From the NCBI RefSeq assembly GCF_016908935.1, contig NZ_JAFBEV010000004.1:62001-126000 (forward strand): 64,000 nt of DNA. Reading direction: 5' to 3'. Shown piece after piece: positions 56,880-64,000 of this stretch; the stretch's first letter is position 1; each line of letters starts with the position of its first letter. The notes under the pieces were generated by a model, which ran no database searches, had not been told where the DNA came from, and was given only the letters and a program-made list of their open reading frames with translations. This stretch comes from Sporolactobacillus spathodeae (lineage in GTDB: Bacteria > Bacillota > Bacilli > Bacillales > Sporolactobacillaceae). Made by a program: the position numbers and the translations under genes.

Positions 56880-57770
56880 TTAACGATAGAAGCCTTTGCC
56901 GAATACTTCCATCGCGTTGGTGACAATGAAAAAGGATTGCGGATCAATCGTGCGAACGAGTTGCTTGAGCTGCGTCAGCTCGTTTTGCGACACGACAGTC
57001 ATCAGCATTGGCCGATCGTCGCCGGTATAACCGCCCTGGCCCTCGATCCGGGTCACGCCGCGGTCAATTTCGCTTAAAATCGCTTGGCGCATCTCGTCCT
57101 CTTTATTCGAAATAATCAGCGCCATTTTATCCATCGTGAACCCGAGCTGAACGACATCAATCAGCTTCATCTGAATGTAGATACTGATCATCGCGTAAAG
57201 CGCAGATTCCAGTGAAAGAAAAAACGCCGAGGCGAGCACAATCATACCGTCGATCATCGATACGCAGGGGCCAAGCGACAGGCCAGTAAATTTATGAATC
57301 ATTTGCCCCGCAAGCGCGGTTCCACCAGTCGAACCCCGACCGAGAAAGACAATACCGAGACCAATGCCGACACCAGCGCCGCCGAAAAGCGCCCCAAGCA
57401 GCGGATTATGCGTCACCGCTGGCAAGCCAGCTGTCAGGTAGACTGATAGTGGCAGACAGAGCGTGCCAACCAATGTTTTCAGCGCATAATCTAAATAGCC
57501 GAAACTGCGGCCAAGAACGAGCACCCCGCAAATAAATAGCGGAATATTGAAGCCCCAGATCACATAAGCCGGTATCCAGCCAAGCGTCCAGTGCAAGATG
57601 ATACTGATCCCGCTGACGCCGCCGGCCGCAATTCGGTTCGGCAGCTGAAACACATTAAAAGAAATACCGAGGATGCACGCACCAACGATAATATACAAAT
57701 AATCGCGCAGCACCCGCCGCCAACCGCCGGCAATGACCGCATGCTTATCCCTTTTTTTAAAAAATTCCAT
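56880..57770 (-). CDS. YitT-family membrane protein (YvjA-like)
   Basis: The 296-residue protein has five or six membrane helices with the family motif NRIAAGGVSGISIILHW and GRGSTGGTALAGQMIHKF. A C-terminal DUF2179 domain follows (residues about 215-290: MDKMALIISNKEDEMRQAIL...GYTGDDRPMLMTVVSQNELTQLK). Its position between ftsE and prfB matches B. subtilis yvjA. Transport is suspected in this family, but no substrate is known. Confidence 0.88.
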   Translation of the reverse strand: MEFFKKRDKHAVIAGGWRRVLRDYLYIIVGACILGISFNVFQLPNRIAAGGVSGISIILHWTLGWIPAYVIWGFNIPLFICGVLVLGRSFGYLDYALKTLVGTLCLPLSVYLTAGLPAVTHNPLLGALFGGAGVGIGLGIVFLGRGSTGGTALAGQMIHKFTGLSLGPCVSMIDGMIVLASAFFLSLESALYAMISIYIQMKLIDVVQLGFTMDKMALIISNKEDEMRQAILSEIDRGVTRIEGQGGYTGDDRPMLMTVVSQNELTQLKQLVRTIDPQSFFIVTNAMEVFGKGFYR

Positions 57771-57966
57771 TTGTAACGCTCCTCTTTTTACCTTGAATCA
57801 GGCGTGTCCGTAAAAAGTGCAACGAGTCTATTTTACGTGATCGTTGTCCGCGCGGTCAATGGCAGCAGCTCGAACAAGAGTCGTTTCTCTTTCTCATGAA
57901 GTATAATAAAAGGCATGAGTCATGCGTTATTGTTCGACCGTTTTTTTGCAAATAATTATTGGCGTT

Positions 57967-58117
57967 ATCAAGTCTTGTTTGGCAACAATTTGCTTCGGCT
58001 ACTCGCTTGCCGCGGGCGCACCGCGAGCCTCCTCGTACATGCTAGAATCTGCGGGGTCTCGCTGGCACGCTGTTCCCGCAGGCGTCTCGCGCCTTCGTTG
58101 CATTTTTATACAAAAAT
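57967..58117 (-). repeat. Interspersed palindromic element, copy 16
   Basis: Stems GCGCACC/GGCACGC and a perfect GCGAG/CTCGC inner pair, with the loop CCTCCTCGTACATGCTAGAA. It lies directly upstream of the plus-strand DUF4181 gene, so here the element is antisense to the next gene. Confidence 0.9.
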
Positions 58118-58208
58118 TTTATGCTTTATTATCTTTGTACACATCACTTGTTGTCTTTGCATATTTTTCTTTATTTTCCTGGTACTGACATGTAAGGAGG
58201 GGGCTACT

Positions 58209-58571
58209 CTGAACTTTTCTATCTTTGTGTTTGCCATCATCGTTTTATTTGTCGTTTATTCGCTTACCGATCAATACCTAAAAAAACGTTTTTCGATTCA
58301 GAAAACAAAGGGATGGATCTATCACCCGGTCAATCGGTTGCAAAAATACGGCGAAATTTTCCTGTTCATCATTGCACTGATTTTGTTCTTTAGTTTCAGC
58401 GACCAAATCATCCTAATCATGCTTATTTTCCTGATCATTTCCAATGGATTTCGAGCACTCATGGAATGGCTTTATCGACGCAAAACAGGTCGGTACTTGT
58501 TAGAAATTTCAGCGACTGTATTTACTATGCTTTTGCTCACACTGGGGATTGCGTGTCACATAACGGGTTAA
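58209..58571 (+). CDS. DUF4181-like small membrane protein (possible CTG start)
   Basis: The 120-residue protein has two or three membrane helices and the stretch KKRFSIQKTKGWIYHPVNRLQKYGEIFLFII followed by IISNGFRALMEWLYRRKTGRYLLE, which fits the DUF4181 family. The only start matching the strong ribosome site AAGGAGGGGG is a CTG at 58209; no ATG, GTG or TTG is suitably placed before the first helix. The frame is open further upstream through palindromic copy 16, which is not coding. Confidence 0.7.
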   Translation: MNFSIFVFAIIVLFVVYSLTDQYLKKRFSIQKTKGWIYHPVNRLQKYGEIFLFIIALILFFSFSDQIILIMLIFLIISNGFRALMEWLYRRKTGRYLLEISATVFTMLLLTLGIACHITG

Positions 58572-58605
58572 GACATCAGATAAGCCAGGCCATGTCTGGA
58601 CTTTA

Positions 58606-58668
58606 TTTTGCAGCATATACGCAGTGGCTACTTGCTTGCCGCAGGCATATTTCTCTTTTGCTGCCTCA
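58606..58668 (-). repeat. Interspersed palindromic element, copy 17 (degenerate)
   Basis: Only TTGCAGCATATACGC...CTACTTGCTTGCCGCAGGC is recognisable. It lies between the DUF4181 gene and the prfB terminator. Confidence 0.45.
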
Positions 58669-58718
58669 ATATTTGTCTTACTTCCGAAATACAGTGAATC
58701 AATCATGACTTCGGAACA

Positions 58719-58757
58719 CAAAAACGAGCCTTAGTAACTTCTAGAGGCTCGTTTTGT
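58719..58757 (-). terminator. Terminator after prfB
   Basis: AAAACGAGCCTCTAGAAG pairs with the arm ending AGGCTCGTTTT on the minus strand, followed by T. Confidence 0.85.
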
Positions 58758-58793
58758 TATCGTATGTTTTATTCAGTGCACGCTATCCGTGAT

Positions 58794-59892
58794 TTACAGA
58801 TTCAATCGCAAATATGCATCGATAAACGGATCTAAATCGCCGTCCATCACGCGGTTAACGTCGCCGACTTCGACGTTTGTCCGATGATCTTTAACCATCG
58901 AATAAGGATGGAAAACGTAGGAGCGAATCTGGCTGCCCCAACCGATTTCCTTCTGTTCGCCGTGCAACGCCGCTTTTTCCGCCTCGCGCTTTTCTTCTTC
59001 CATTTGATAGAGACGCGCTTTCAGCATCTTCATCGCTTGGTCGCGGTTCTGGAATTGCGACCGTTCTGATTGGCAGCTGACAACAATTCCAGTCGGAATA
59101 TGCGTCAGACGCACCGCCGACGACGTCTTGTTGATGTGCTGACCACCGGCGCCGCTCGAACGGAAAACATCCATCTTGACTTCATCCGGTTTAATATCGA
59201 TATCAATATCGTCATCGAGTTCCGGCGTCACTTCACAGGAGACGAATGATGTATGGCGACGTCCGGCCGCGTCGAACGGCGAGATGCGCACCAGTCGATG
59301 AATGCCTTTTTCCGCTTTCAGATAGCCGTAGGCGTCCGGTCCCTTAATCATCAGCGTCACGCTCTTGACACCAGCTTCGTCGCCTGGCAGATAATCGACT
59401 GTTTCGACCGTATAGCCATGTGACTCAGCCCAGCGCGTATACATCCGCAGCAGCATCGACGCCCAGTCTTGCGCTTCCGTGCCGCCAGCGCCTGGATGCA
59501 ATTCGAGAATCGCATTGCTGCGGTCGTGTGGGCCACTGAGCAGCAGACGCGTTTCGTATTTATTGAATGCGGTCCGTCCTTCATCGAGCGACTCTTCCAA
59601 TTCTGCCTGCAGCTCTGCGTCATCTTCCTCTTTGACGAGTTCATAAGCTACTGAAAGATCGTCGAATTTTGTTTCAAGCTCAGTGAGACTGTCCACTTTG
59701 CTTTTTAGCTCGTTGGATTCGTCAATCACTTTCTGCGCCTTTTCGTTGTTATCCCAGAAACCGGGCATCGACATGCGCTCATCTAGTTCAGCAATCCGGG
59801 CCTTTTTGTTATCTAAGTCAAAGAGACCCCCTAAATTTTTGGAGACGCGTCTCCATTTCGTCAATCTCACGCTTCATTTCTGGTAAATCCAT
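58794..59892 (-). CDS. prfB: Peptide chain release factor 2 with programmed +1 frameshift
   Basis: The gene starts at 59892 ([24 protein letters not shown]), reaches an in-frame TGA at 59818-59820 within AGGGGGTCTCTTTGAC, and continues in the +1 frame from 59819. The product is about 365 residues. The AGGGGG before CTT-TGA-C is the internal ribosome-site stimulator of the classic RF2 autoregulatory shift. The GGQ motif ([12 protein letters not shown]) and the SPF stop-codon motif (RISPFD) confirm RF2. It follows secA as in Bacillus. Confidence 0.96.
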
Positions 59893-59987
59893 CAGTTATC
59901 CTACTTTCTGTCTGCTCGGCGCGTTTGCCACGGCAGTGTTTTATTTTTTATTTTGCTTCGTTTCCGTTGCCTTCTTGGATAAAAACG

Positions 59988-60138
59988 GTCCAAGCTTTAT
60001 TTGCAGTAAATGCGCTTCGGTTGCTCGCTTGCCGCGGGCAGGACGGAAGCCTCCTCGGACAAGCGATAATCTGCGGGGTCTCCCTTGTCCTACTCTTCCC
60101 GCAGGCGTCTCGCACCTCCGCCGCATTTTTCATCAAAA
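59988..60138 (-). repeat. Interspersed palindromic element, copy 18
   Basis: The stem is GCAGGAC/GTCCTAC (one mismatch), with the conserved loop CCTCCTCGGACAAGCG. It is followed closely by copy 19. Confidence 0.9.
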
Positions 60139-60159
60139 GACTTTGACAAGTCAATTTAT

Positions 60160-60270
60160 GCAGTAATGCGCTTCGGTTGCTCGCTTGCCGCGGGTAGGAC
60201 GGGAACCGACCAAGACAAGCGTTGAACGTTCAAGCGCTCGCTTAACCGCGACCCTATTTTCACGAAAAAT
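60160..60270 (-). repeat. Interspersed palindromic element, copy 19 (diverged 3' half)
   Basis: The left half (GCAGTAATGCGCTTCGGTTGCTCGCTTGCCGCGGGTAGGACGGGA in pieces) is clear; the right half is unlike the family. Confidence 0.75.
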
Positions 60271-60367
60271 CAACAGTACGTAAACCTAGCTTTTTCTCAT
60301 AACCTTATTGTATTCAGCCGCTTGCGGTGAGCCACTCTTTATCGAGCGTCTTCTGAACGGTTCCGGC

Positions 60368-62890
60368 TTATTTCCCGTGGCAGTTCTTGTATTTCTTGCC
60401 GCTACCGCATGGGCATGGATCGTTGCGACCGATATGCGTTTTGCGCACAAATGGTTTCTGCTTCTTTGGTTCGTCATCATCGTCTTGTCCGCCGGAGATC
60501 ACGCGCAGACCGTGTGTCACGCGTTCGCGTTCAATCGGACGTTCTTCGATTTCCGCTTTCATGATGAAAGTGACGACTTCCTGTTCGATGCTCGCTACCA
60601 TCTCTTCAAACATCTTGAAGCCTTCAATTTGATATTCACGGTATGGATCGACCTGGCCGTACGCACGCAGATAAATACCTTCGCGTAATTGTTCCATCGC
60701 GTCGATGTGATCCATCCACTTCGTATCAACCGTGCGCAACATAATCACACGCTCGAATTCACGCATCCGTTCCGAAGTAAAGCGTTCCTCTTTATCATCG
60801 TAGCGCGCAATCGCTTTTTCATAGAGGTCGTCAATCATTTCTTCCGGATCCTTGCCTTCCAGATCCTTCAGACTCAGCGCACCATCATCAAAAATCTGGC
60901 CGTTGAGGAAGTCAATGACAGCCTTCAGATCCCAGTCTTCCGGCACTTCATTCTCCGGCGTGTGGGTGCGAACGACATTCTCAATCACCGTTTTGATCAT
61001 ATTTTCGATATCAGCGCGAAGGTCCTTCGATTCCATGACTTCCATACGCTGTTTATAGATAATTTCACGTTGTTGACGCATGACATCGTCGAATTTCAGC
61101 AACTGCTTACGGGCATCGAAGTTATTACCTTCGACGCGTTTCTGCGCCGCTTCCACCGACTTACTGACGAGCTTGCTTTCAATCGGCTGGTCATCGTCCA
61201 TGCCGAGCCGCTCCATCATCGCTTTCATCTTGTCCGAACCGAAGCGTTTCATTAAGTCGTCTTCAAGCGACAGATAGAAACGCGATTCGCCCGGGTCGCC
61301 CTGACGACCAGAACGGCCACGCAGCTGGTTATCGATACGGCGTGATTCATGACGTTCGGTGCCGAGAATATACAGACCGCCAAGTTCCGGCACACCTTCG
61401 CCGAGCTTAATGTCAGTACCACGGCCGGCCATGTTCGTCGCGATCGTAACCGAACCGACTTGTCCGGCATTCTCAATGATTTCCGCTTCACGCGCATGGT
61501 TCTTCGCGTTCAGGACGTTGTGCGGAATGCCCTTGCGTTTCAGCAGCTTCGAAATTAACTCAGAGGTTTCAACGGCTACCGTGCCGACAAGCACTGGTTG
61601 ACCGCGATGGTACAATTCGGAAATTTCTTCGACAGCCGCATTAAATTTACCTTTTTGCGTCTTATAAATTAAATCTGGCTTGTCATTGCGAATCATCGGT
61701 TTATTCGTTGGAATGACAATGACATCCATATTATAGATGCTCTGGAATTCTTCTTCTTCCGTCTTCGCCGTACCAGTCATACCGGAAAGTTTATGATACA
61801 TCCGGAAAAAGTTCTGCAAGGTAATCGTCGCCAGCGTCTTGCTTTCGCTCTGGATCTCAAGGCCTTCCTTGGCTTCAATCGCCTGGTGCAGACCCTCGCT
61901 GTAGCGGCGTCCTTGCATCAGACGGCCGGTGAACGGATCGACAATCACGATCTGGCCATCTTGCACGACATAATCGGTGTCCAGATGCATAATCGCGTGC
62001 GCCTTCAGCGCCTCATTGACGTGGTGGTTGACTTCCACATTGGAGTAGTCATATAGATTCTTTATATGGAAGAAGTTCTCCGCCTTCGTCATGCCTTCTT
62101 CAGTCAGCTGCACCGTCTTCGTCTTCAGATCAACAGTAAAGTCCTGCTTTTCAGCGAGCAGACGTGCGAACTGATTGGCACGGACATATAGATCTGTTGA
62201 TTTTTCCGCATTCCCGGAAATAATCAGCGGCGTCCGCGCTTCGTCAACTAAGATCGAATCGACTTCATCGACAATCGCATAATGAAGCGGGCGCTGAGAC
62301 ATTTCTTCTTTATATAGAGCCATGTTATCACGCAGGTAATCAAAGCCGAATTCACTATTCGTACCATAGGTGATATCAGCCGCATAGGCTTCTTTTTTCT
62401 CTTCCGGCGACTGGCCAACGGTATTCAAGCCAACCGACATGCCGAGAAAATTATAAAGCAGGCCGAGCTGTTCCGCATCACGCGAGGCCAGATAATCATT
62501 GACCGTAATCAGGTGGGCACCCTTGCCTTCGAGCGCGTTCAAATAAAGCGGCATCGTCGCCACGAGCGTTTTACCTTCACCAGTTTTCATCTCGGCGATA
62601 TTGCCTTGATGCAGCGCGATTGCGCCAATCAACTGCACATAATAAGGCGTCATCCCGAGAATACGCGTCGACGCTTCGCGGACTGTGGCGAAGGCTTCTG
62701 GAAGCAAATCATCCAGCGTTTCGCCGTTCGCCAATCTTTCTTTAAATTCCGGGGTTTTTGCTTGCAACGCGTCATCACTGAGTGCCTTGTATTCGTCAGC
62801 CTTCTCATCAATCACGTGCGCCAGCTTTTCCATTTTGCCCAGTTTGCGGAGACTGGTATCTCCAAGCACCTTTTTGAGCATTCCAATCAT
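60368..62890 (-). CDS. secA: Protein translocase ATPase SecA
   Basis: The 840-residue motor drives Sec export. It shows Walker [12 protein letters not shown], the DEAD-like [19 protein letters not shown], the preprotein cross-linking region, [13 protein letters not shown] and the C-terminal zinc motif [14 protein letters not shown]. The start [11 protein letters not shown] at 62890 follows GAGGTGG; the codons upstream are in the leader. It lies between hpf and prfB, the usual Bacillus order. Confidence 0.98.
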   Translation of the reverse strand: MIGMLKKVLGDTSLRKLGKMEKLAHVIDEKADEYKALSDDALQAKTPEFKERLANGETLDDLLPEAFATVREASTRILGMTPYYVQLIGAIALHQGNIAEMKTGEGKTLVATMPLYLNALEGKGAHLITVNDYLASRDAEQLGLLYNFLGMSVGLNTVGQSPEEKKEAYAADITYGTNSEFGFDYLRDNMALYKEEMSQRPLHYAIVDEVDSILVDEARTPLIISGNAEKSTDLYVRANQFARLLAEKQDFTVDLKTKTVQLTEEGMTKAENFFHIKNLYDYSNVEVNHHVNEALKAHAIMHLDTDYVVQDGQIVIVDPFTGRLMQGRRYSEGLHQAIEAKEGLEIQSESKTLATITLQNFFRMYHKLSGMTGTAKTEEEEFQSIYNMDVIVIPTNKPMIRNDKPDLIYKTQKGKFNAAVEEISELYHRGQPVLVGTVAVETSELISKLLKRKGIPHNVLNAKNHAREAEIIENAGQVGSVTIATNMAGRGTDIKLGEGVPELGGLYILGTERHESRRIDNQLRGRSGRQGDPGESRFYLSLEDDLMKRFGSDKMKAMMERLGMDDDQPIESKLVSKSVEAAQKRVEGNNFDARKQLLKFDDVMRQQREIIYKQRMEVMESKDLRADIENMIKTVIENVVRTHTPENEVPEDWDLKAVIDFLNGQIFDDGALSLKDLEGKDPEEMIDDLYEKAIARYDDKEERFTSERMREFERVIMLRTVDTKWMDHIDAMEQLREGIYLRAYGQVDPYREYQIEGFKMFEEMVASIEQEVVTFIMKAEIEERPIERERVTHGLRVISGGQDDDDEPKKQKPFVRKTHIGRNDPCPCGSGKKYKNCHGK

Positions 62891-63079
62891 GCGTGTATCC
62901 ACCTCATCTCAGGCCCTGGCATCCGCCGCAGGCCTGCTTAATATCCCTCTAAAAAAACATCGATTACCCTTGTCCGATTACGCAGGAGAATATGCTTATA
63001 ATTGTAGCAATCTTCTGCCTGCCTGACAATGCCGTCATTCATCCGTTTTTTCTATTAAAATTAGTACCGCAAAACGGAT

Positions 63080-63218
63080 CGGTTGTTACAAGTACGCTCC
63101 GGTCGCTCGCTTGCCGCGGGCAGGACGGGAGCCTCCTCAGACAGGCAATTAACCTGCGGGGTCTCCCTTGTCCTGCTCTTCCCGCAGGCGTCTCGTGCCT
63201 TCGCTACATTTTCAATGC
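63080..63218 (-). repeat. Interspersed palindromic element, copy 20
   Basis: Perfect GCAGGAC/GTCCTGC and GGGAG/CTCCC stems. It lies between hpf and secA. Confidence 0.92.
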
Positions 63219-63370
63219 TAAAATCATTTACTTTGTTTACTGAAAAATAAAGGCAAACAATTCTTATTATAAGCGCAAATGGTTGTTTTGAAAACAGATG
63301 GCTATTGACAAGTGAGAGAATTCAGTGGCTGTTCAAAGACCATTTCCGGGGAAATGGTCTTCAGAAATCT

Positions 63371-63452
63371 TGGCATAGCCATTCTTTTTCATCAATTGCG
63401 CTACGGCTGCTCGTCTCCCTCGGCATATCTCTCCATTTTCCGCACAAAACCT
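63371..63452 (-). repeat. Interspersed palindromic element, copy 21 (degenerate, short)
   Basis: CTTGGCATAGCCATTC, then TCAATTGCGCTACGGCTGCTCG and CTCCATTTTCCGCACAAAAC remain; the central stems are lost. Confidence 0.6.
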
Positions 63453-63470
63453 TATACAGTCATTACCTAT

Positions 63471-63512
63471 TAAAAAAGGGAGAAACATCAAATGATGTTC
63501 CCCCCGTTGTTA
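63471..63512 (-). terminator. Terminator after hpf
   Basis: GGGGGGAACATCA-TT-TGATGTTTCTCCC followed by six T on the minus strand. Confidence 0.88.
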
Positions 63513-63519
63513 TTTCCTT

Positions 63520-64000
63520 TTATTCTTGGTCAATCAAACCGTATCGGCCATCCTTGCGTTGGTAAACCACGCTGATTTCGGATGAATCCGCATTCTGGAA
63601 AACGAAAAAGCTGTGTCCCAACATCTCCATCTGAAGAATTGCCTCTTCAATCGTCATCGGCTTCAGAACGAAGCTTTTGCGGCGAACCACTTCAAAAGAA
63701 TGCGTGTCTTCCGCTGGTTCTGCCGTCCGAACAACCGTGCTGGCCACACCTTCGACAATACCGCGTACTTCCTGGCGGCTCTTGCGATGCACCTTCGTCT
63801 TATATTTTTTAATCTGGCGCTCCAATTTGGAGACTACCGCATCAATACTTGTGTACATATCGTCCTTGCTCTCTTCTGCTCTCAAGAGAAGCCCTTGCAT
63901 CGGGATTGTGACTTCCACCACCTGATCTTTGTTGTGAACGCGCATATTCACACGCGCGCTGCTTTCTAAAGGTTCGCTGAAATATTTCTCCAGCTTACCG
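63520..64000 (-). CDS. hpf: Ribosome hibernation promoting factor, long form (N terminus beyond window)
   Basis: The visible 160 residues hold the end of the S30AE domain (VNMRVHNKDQVVEVTIPMQGLLLRAEESKDDMYTSIDAVVSKLERQI) and the C-terminal dimerisation domain (VVRRKSFVLKPMTIEEAILQMEMLGHSFFVFQNADS...VVYQRKDGRYGLI). This is the long HPF that joins two 70S ribosomes into 100S dimers in stationary phase. It is upstream of secA, as in Bacillus. The frame continues to the window edge without a start. Confidence 0.95.
   Translation of the reverse strand, partial: GKLEKYFSEPLESSARVNMRVHNKDQVVEVTIPMQGLLLRAEESKDDMYTSIDAVVSKLERQIKKYKTKVHRKSRQEVRGIVEGVASTVVRTAEPAEDTHSFEVVRRKSFVLKPMTIEEAILQMEMLGHSFFVFQNADSSEISVVYQRKDGRYGLIDQE

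Overview
The window is a 64-kb chromosomal segment of a Gram-positive member of the Bacillales. The evidence is conserved gene order shared with Bacillus subtilis (secG-est-rnr; cggR-gapA-pgk-tpiA-eno; trxB-rapZ-glmR-whiA-crh; hprK-lgt-ppaX; uvrBA; minJ, ctpB, ftsEX, prfB, secA, hpf), plus AbrB, Crh, CggR and CtsR/CcpA-type sites. The moderate GC content, the respiratory uptake hydrogenase and an anaerobic glycerol-3-phosphate dehydrogenase suggest a facultatively anaerobic bacillus outside the B. subtilis group, perhaps in or near the Sporolactobacillaceae; that placement is a guess. Nearly every gene lies on the minus strand. The plus-strand exceptions are tRNA-Arg, clpP, a DUF3892 gene, a YaaC-like remnant and a DUF4181 gene.

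Layout. 1-1.4 kb: rnr (partial), est, secG. 1.6-5.6 kb: glpABC, with its own promoter, a CcpA-like cre site and a terminator inside the leader. 5.9-17.2 kb: one long respiratory [NiFe]-hydrogenase locus transcribed hyaA-hyaB-(cytochrome b/maturation-protease fusion)-four-Cys protein-hypA-hypB-hypF-hypC-hypD-hypE-tatA-tatC, preceded by an FNR/CRP-type box centred at about -41.5. 17.9-19.3 kb: amino-acid permease. 20.2-26 kb: glycolytic genes under CggR, lacking gpmI. 26.3-30.4 kb: rpoN, corA with an unusual leader, tRNA-Arg, clpP. 30.7-40.8 kb: crh-whiA-glmR-rapZ, trxB, a TPR protein, ppaX-lgt-hprK, yvlD-pspC. 42.8-47.7 kb: uvrBA. 47.7-50.6 kb: a small AT-rich accessory patch of orphan genes and remnants. 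50.7-64 kb: abrB, minJ, ctpB, ftsEX, a YitT-family gene, a DUF4181 gene, prfB (with programmed frameshift), secA, hpf (partial).

Two non-coding repeat systems stand out. The first is a 21-bp direct repeat with core TACTCTGTCGATG. It forms a 78-copy array (40.9-42.6 kb, beyond uvrA) and a 17-copy array (19.8-20.1 kb, beyond eno). Both hold an exact 21-bp register, which is two helical turns, and use different spacer vocabularies. The second is a family of about 21 interspersed palindromic elements of up to about 165 bp. They lie almost only in gaps after genes, all in the same orientation, with nested stems whose two arms change together between copies. The core resembles, from memory, an intergenic element common in other Bacillaceae.

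How the genes fit together: hydrogenase (H2 to quinone through the cytochrome b domain) and GlpABC (glycerol-3-phosphate to quinone) are neighbouring electron-input modules for anaerobic growth. The linked TatAC pair can export the folded hydrogenase. HprK, Crh and the cre-like sites connect both modules to carbon catabolite control, as CggR does for lower glycolysis.
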